A stretch of DNA of 64,000 bases. Source: Laccaria trichodermophora (Eukaryota > Basidiomycota > Agaricomycetes > Agaricales > Hydnangiaceae). Position 1 is the stretch's first letter; each line of letters opens with the position of its first letter. Below the pieces are notes generated by a model. That model had not been told where the DNA came from. It searched no databases and worked only from the letters and a program-made list of their open reading frames with translations. The position numbers and the translations under genes were made by a program. Of the stretch, positions 59,167 through 64,000 are shown in pieces. The stretch lies in the NCBI GenBank assembly GCA_018417955.1, contig JACTVC010000022.1, positions 558,001 to 622,000 of the forward strand. Direction: 5' to 3'.

Positions 59167-59515
59167 TGCTTGTCGGGGGGCTTATCCCGTCCTCTCTCCC
59201 ATTTTTTTTTTGTCTTTTTCGATTATCCTGATTATAGCCCAAGCTCAAGTTCATGTACTACTATCCCTTCTGCATTTCGATTCTCGTTGTTTATAGAGTG
59301 GATATTAACCAGCAAACAGACCAACTCGCAGAATGTCAATTTTGCTTTTTCATATGGTACTTTACACTCTAGCGAGGCACCGCTTTATCGGCCATAATTG
59401 AGTAATCTGTATTTTCCTGATGAGCTTGAACCTCGAAGTAAAAATGACCATGGCAACTTGGCAAGTACAAAAACCAACCATTCCGCCATAATCCACCCCT
59501 CGTCCACAGCCATCC
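59167..59515. repeat. spacer with an inverted copy of family 3' flank
   Basis: Convergent 3' ends. ~59400-59530 is the reverse complement of ~27005-27125 downstream of copy B (ACCATTCCGCCATAATCCAC, AAAAATGACCATGG). A T-run is at ~59202-59211. Confidence 0.6.
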
Positions 59516-62500
59516 CTAGAGAGACTCTCGCACAGGGCGGTGAACTTGAGTGCTTTGGCCACGACCATCTCCTGAAGTTGCTTCTCTTTTTGGCAGTCCC
59601 TTTTTCTGTGCCCTCGACGAGGATGGCACCAGAGCCCCTTTTATAGTGCTCTCGAGGATAACCTGTGGCCGATAAATAACATCCACGTTGAGTACGAGGC
59701 GACCTTCTGTGGATGACTTCTTGATGACTTTCTTCAGCCCCAAGCCAGTGGTTCCACTGACGATCTCTAACGTGCTCCCATTTGTCAAAGCCGGCCAGCC
59801 ATTGTCCATAGATGAGGAGTCGAAGGTCATTCCAGGGACAATCGCAGCCACTTCGATATCAAAGGATGTGATGTCTTCCCCAAGCGCCTTGCGTAGATCG
59901 CGAACGGCATTGAAAATAGGTGTAAACTGTTCCTCAAACAGGTTTTTTTGGTTTGCGTCGAGAGATGGCCATCTAGCGAAAGCAAGGATATCTAGCAATA
60001 TATCCAAGAGATCTTGGGACCAGCCGCTGGATGAAATTTTCAGTTGCGCCCAAGTTACTGACCGCCAACGACGGTAGAACATTGGATCTTCTGGAAAGAA
60101 ATCGTGAGGGTGGATTGGTTTTGAAGGTTAATGCGAACTTACCAACTTTCCGAATTTCAGAGTAAAGTTCAGACAACAAGTTCGAAGCATCAGTATTTCC
60201 TGGTTTCCACGAGGAAATGGTGATTTTACACCAATTTGTGATTGCGACCTGCAGCACAACTTGCACGAGAAGGGGATCGAGCCTCGCCTTTTTTGATACT
60301 AGTCCTGCAGAAAGAAGAGCCACCATGTTCTCCCCAAGCATCAATCTCCCTTTCTCGCTGATCTCCATGATCTGGCACTGCCCTTCCACCAACTTTGTGT
60401 TTTGCATCACCTTTCCCAGCACAGCGACCGCTCGACGTACCTCCACGTTCAAAACATCTACCATGTGAACGGCAGCAGTAGTCAAGAGAATGTCGGATCT
60501 CTCCCAGGTCTCCTCATTGACCCCCTGGTCAACATCTGTAGTGTTGCCCTTCAACTCCTTGCCTCTGACCTCCGAAGGCGTCTTTGCAGCTGCAAGGACC
60601 ATCAAGACCTCTGAAAGATTCCTCGCATTCGCAAGCTGCATTTTGACAGCCTCAAGTTCGTGCGTCAAGCGTGTGCCGGCTTGAGTCAAGAACACCTGAG
60701 CGCCCTTCAGCTCCTTGCCTCGAACCTCCGAAAGCGTCTTCGCATCCGCAAGCTGCGATTTAACAGCCTCAAGTTCGTGTGTCAAGCTCCGGTAACCGTC
60801 CAGTAAGCGATGATTCTGATGTTGACACTTCTGCAGCTCCTCCGACTGTGCGTTCGCGCGATTCCACAATTTCCTGTAATGATGGTCCAAGTTGACGTTA
60901 GAGGGAGGCGCAGTACCATCTGGCCCTCCCTCCCCGGTACTTCCTGCTTCAGCGATCGCTCGATCCCGAGCTTCCGCTGCAGCTGCAGCCTGGGCCTTCT
61001 GGCGCTCGGCCTGAGCACTGGCAGACAAGGTCATCATGACGCGAACACTGGGGCTGGAGGAAGATAATACGGGGGTGCTGAGTTTACGCCTTGCAGGGTA
61101 TGTAGTCAGAGGCAAGTTGGTCGGCTTCAACCCCAAATTGACCATCTCCCTATTAGTCGCATCAGCGTCACCCACTTTCCCAATTGCTTTTTGAGTCGCA
61201 GCTGGGACACCTAATGATCGGGGAGTCGTTGGATTAGCCCCAATGGCCTGTGCACCTGTTGGGGCAGCAGTGGGGGTTCCAACGGGAGGTGATATGGGGG
61301 TGCTGAGTGGCCTGGGTTTAAACCCCAGAGGGTAGGATAAATATTGTTCCTGAGATTCAACGCCTCCTGCTTGTGGTTGTGAGTTTAGGGCTCTCGATCG
61401 GGAGTTAGGGGGACGCCTTAGGAGTGCAAATGGGTCTTGCTCCTCCAATCTGACTATACCTGGAGGCGCAGTACCATCTGGCCCTCCCTCCCCGGTACTT
61501 CCTGCTTCAGCGATCGCTCGATCCCGAGATTCTGCTGCAGCTGCAGCCTGGGCCTTCTGGCGCTCGACCTGAGCGCTGGCAGACAAGGTCTTCACGACGC
61601 GAACACTGGGGCTGGAGGAAGATAATACGGGGGTGCTGAGTTTACGCCTTGCAGGGTATGTAGTCAGAGGCAAGTTGGTCGGCTTCAACCCCAAATTGAC
61701 CATCTCCCTATTAGTCGCGTCAGCGTCACCCACTTTCCCAATTGCTTTTTGAGTCGCAGCTGGGACACCTAATGATCGGGGAGTCGTCGGATTAGTCCCA
61801 ATGGCCTGTGCACCTGTTGGGGCAGCAGTGGGGGTTCCAACGGGAGGTGATATGGGGGTGCTGAGTGGCCTGGGTTTAAACCCCAGAGGGTAGGATAAAT
61901 ATTGTTCCTGAGATTCAACACCTCCTGCTTGTGGTTGTGAGTTTAGAGCTCTCGATCGGGAGTTAGGGGGGGCAGGGCGACGCCTTGGGAGTGCAAATGG
62001 GTCTTGTTCCTCCAATCTGACTATACCTGGAGGCGCAGTACCATCTGGCCCTCCCTCCCCGGTATTTCCTGCTTCAGCGATCGCTCGATCCCGAGCTTCC
62101 GCTGCAGCTGCAGCCTGGGCCTTCTGGCGCTCGGCCTGAGCGCTGGCAGACAAGGTCTTCACGACGTAAACACTGGGGCTGGAGGAAGATAATACGGGAG
62201 TGCTGAGTTTACCCCCCTGAGGGTATGTAGTCAGAGGCAAGTTGGTCGGCTTCAACCCCAAATTGACCATCTCCCTATTAGTCGCGTCAGCGTCACCTGC
62301 TTTCCCAATTGCTTTTTGAGTCGCAGCTGGGACACCTAATGATCGGGGAGTCGTCGGATTAGCCCCAATGGCCTGTGCACCTGTTGGGGCAGCAGTGGGG
62401 GTTCCAACGGGAGGTGATATGGGGGTGCTGAGTGGCCTGGGTTTAAACCCCAGAGGGTAGGATAAATATTGTTCCTGAGATTCAACGCCTTCTGCTTGTG

Positions 62501-63154
62501 GTTGTGAGTTTAGAGCTCTCGATCGGGAGTTAGGGGGGGCAGGGCGACGCCTTGGGAGTGCAAATGGGTCTTGTTCCTCCAATCTGACTATACCTGGAGG
62601 CGCAGTACCATCTGGCCCTCCCTCCCCGGTATTTCCTGCTTCAGCGATCGCTCGATCCCGAGATTCCGCTGCAGCTGCAGCCTGGGCCTTCTGGCGCTCG
62701 ACCTGAGCACTGGCAGACAAGGTCTTCACGACGCGAACACTGGGGCTGGAGGAAGATAATACGGGGGTGCTGAGTTTACGCCTTGGAGGGTATGCAGTCA
62801 GAGGCTTGGTCGGCTTCCCCAGATCGACCATCTCCCTATTAGCCGTGTCAGCATCACCCGCTTCCCCACTTGCTTTCCCGGTCACAGCTGGGACACCCAA
62901 TGATCGGGTCGTCGGATTAGCCCCAGTGGCCTGCGCACCTGTTGGGGCAGCAATGGGGGTTCCAATGGGAGGTGATATGGGGGCGCTGGGTAGCCCGGGT
63001 TTAAACCCCAGAGGGTAGGGTAAATCTCGTCTCTGAGATTCAGCGCCGCGGCATTCAGTTGGTGGTCGTGAACCTATGTTATCTTCCTGAAATTCAAATC
63101 TGATTAATCTGTGGCTTACTTACCTGATGACTCGAAATTGTTATTTGTAGGCAT
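59516..63154 (-). CDS. lineage-specific coiled-coil family protein, copy F (repeat-expanded)
   Basis: Three exons (63154-63124, 63073-60143, 60090-59516) join in frame to 1178 aa. Exon 1 encodes MPTNNNFESS and uses the same ATCAG/GTAAGTAAGCCAC site as broken copies C and the 23.5-kb relic. The N-terminal ~700 residues are four tandem units of about 189 aa (AGDADATNREMVNLG, KLSTPVLSSSSPSV, RDRAIAEAG, EGGPDGTAPPGIVRLEEQDP). The last unit runs straight into the coiled coil (SNVNLDHHYRKLWNRANAQSEELQ), so the acidic and Gln-rich linker of copies A and B is missing. The coiled coil itself holds a duplicated LTHELEAVK.QLA segment. The C-domain (LEVQ-type VDVLNVEVRRAVAVLG, RRWRSVTWAQLK, ALGEDITSFDIEV) is B-like. 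The 3' end reads past GDGRG to QSTQVHRPVRESL. Intact; function unknown. Confidence 0.83.
60930..63030 (-). repeat. coding tandem repeat, ~567-bp unit, about 3.5-4 copies
   Basis: Equivalent points recur at 62759, 62192, 61625 and 61067, i.e. spacings of 567, 567 and 558 bp. All differences are multiples of three, so the frame is kept. Units differ by few substitutions (for example AEAGNTGEGG versus AEAGSTGEGG, and RRKL versus QGGKL), which indicates recent expansion or gene conversion. Confidence 0.85.
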
Positions 63155-63900
63155 CGACTTGGAATTTGAAGAGTGACCTGGACATGTACTGGGAGAGTGA
63201 AGGGAATAGGCGCCAATAAGAAGCCTTGTGACTTAAACGATGCAGCTTGGTGCCAATTACTTGCACGTATATCTGGCGTCTATATGAGAGTGACGTAATG
63301 TTAAGATAAGACCCTGGCAAAGCAAAGACATTGCCCTCATCGCTGTCGGTGTGCGGTATAAGAGAAACCCCATGAAAATTAGTAGTGCTTGCAAAGTGCG
63401 AATTGGAGTGCGGTCCGCCGGACCGTCGGAGATTCAAACGCGGTACACAGTTGACTAGCTTCGACGTTACAGCGACGTCCTATAAAGCCATGTCGTACAT
63501 TCATTGCCCACCTGCTACCACATGAGATCCAGCGACGGACCCTCTTTTTCAGGCCGTGACTTCATTCGGCCCCCCTTCCCTTGAGCCTACAGCAAACTTG
63601 GGCATTCTTGGCTCAAAGTCCAACAAGCGATGCGGATTTTACTGATTTCCTGTTGGATTTCCACCCGAGACGACAAAGATATCACCTTCCTCTGTGCGTA
63701 CATGTAGTCCCTCATTTGCAGTAAGTTCCTTTCCCTTTCTTCAACGTTCTTCTTGCTCACTTTTTTCGCCTTGGAAGAGCTCGTCATCAGCTTTGTCATC
63801 GTCGTTTATCGCATCACCTGGTTTTACACTAGATCCACGTCTGTATAAATTTGGGACTTCACAATTTTTACTTTCATCCCAGCCCTCGTCCACATTCCAA
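63155..63900. promoter_or_regulatory. copy F upstream region and divergent spacer
   Basis: On the minus strand 63240-63208 holds TAAGTCACAAGGCTTCTTATTGGCGCC, the family promoter block, about 55 bp before the copy F ATG. On the plus strand GTATAAATTTGG at ~63842 is a TATA-like box about 58 bp before the ATG at 63901. No gene between. Confidence 0.5.
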
Positions 63901-64000
63901 ATGGTGGACCCGGCATCGCTCTGGAATAGCAGAGGAAACTCCCTCGATCGACCAATTTACACTAGCCAACAAGTTGGAGATATGCTGGATGCTGTCAGTA
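63901..64000 (+). CDS. possible start of a gene running off the window
   Basis: ATG 63901 opens an uninterrupted frame to the window end: MVDPASLWNSRGN, then YTSQQVGDMLDAV. A TATA-like element and a pyrimidine-rich leader precede it. Ending GTCAGTA may be a donor site. Too short to identify. Confidence 0.35.
   Translation, partial: MVDPASLWNSRGNSLDRPIYTSQQVGDMLDAVS

Noticed and set aside
61437..62759. Repeated 62-codon plus-strand frames (at 61437, 62004, 62571)
   Set aside because: They are antisense shadows of the tandem repeat in copy F and recur only because the repeat recurs.
1..64000. tRNA, rRNA or viral insertions
   Set aside because: No cloverleaf with A and B boxes, no rRNA stretch and no viral replicase or capsid motif was recognised by eye; tRNAscan-SE and Rfam searches would settle this.

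Overview
The window is nuclear DNA from a filamentous basidiomycete, most likely an Agaricomycete. Genes carry many short introns (about 48-70 bp, GT..AG, usually ending CAG or TAG). Several families are typical of mushroom-forming fungi: HSPA12-like Hsp70s, single-pass membrane proteins with the GGSGxTDCL ectodomain ending, small Sin3-type PAH proteins, and a P-loop family with a GMGKSR Walker A. No bacterial-type operon, CRISPR, rRNA or tRNA was seen. The species cannot be named from the sequence.

Layout. 1-6.1 kb: the 3' part of a RasGEF-like/PH/RhoGAP regulator, then a 943-aa P-loop protein of unknown function. 6.7-9.2 kb: first intact member (copy A) of a lineage-specific coiled-coil family. 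9.4-12.4 kb (minus): a protein with duplicated phase-1 exons and repeated sumoylation-like motifs, divergent from an intact Hsp70-like gene (12.9-15.5 kb). 16.1-17.8 kb (minus): FAD-dependent salicylate-hydroxylase-like monooxygenase. 18-21.2 kb: no recognisable gene.

21.3-39.4 kb is a tandem segmental-duplication array of the coiled-coil family: flanking relics, intact copy B (24.2-26.4 kb), then broken copies. Two DNA transposons sit inside broken copies. One is a TA-flanked 1354-bp element at 30514-31867. The other is a 2534-bp hAT-type element at 32845-35378 with a perfect 8-bp target duplication and what looks like a captured, intron-containing fragment of a Dgk1-type (CTP-dependent) diacylglycerol kinase gene. 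39.6-41.0 kb (minus) is a decayed Hsp70-like pseudogene. 41-44.6 kb is apparently empty.

44.8-46.7 kb: inositol-3-phosphate synthase (INO1), clear and complete. 48.1-49.8 kb (minus): weakly supported hypothetical gene with a related relic at 47.4-47.9 kb. 50.0-51.8 kb (minus): single-pass membrane protein. 54.0-54.4 kb: 141-aa PAH protein. 55.0-55.5 kb (minus): Ser/Pro-rich hypothetical. 55.9-59.2 kb: 906-aa Cys-containing acidic hypothetical. 59.5-63.2 kb (minus): a third intact member of the coiled-coil family (copy F, 1178 aa) with four tandem copies of a unit of up to 189 aa. A possible new gene begins at 63.9 kb and runs off the window.

Housekeeping loci (RhoGAP, INO1) flank a young, repeat-rich accessory zone in which one gene family has been copied, fused, truncated and hit by transposons. 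Exon structures described as frame-consistent were checked by codon phase from the sequence only; no searches were run.
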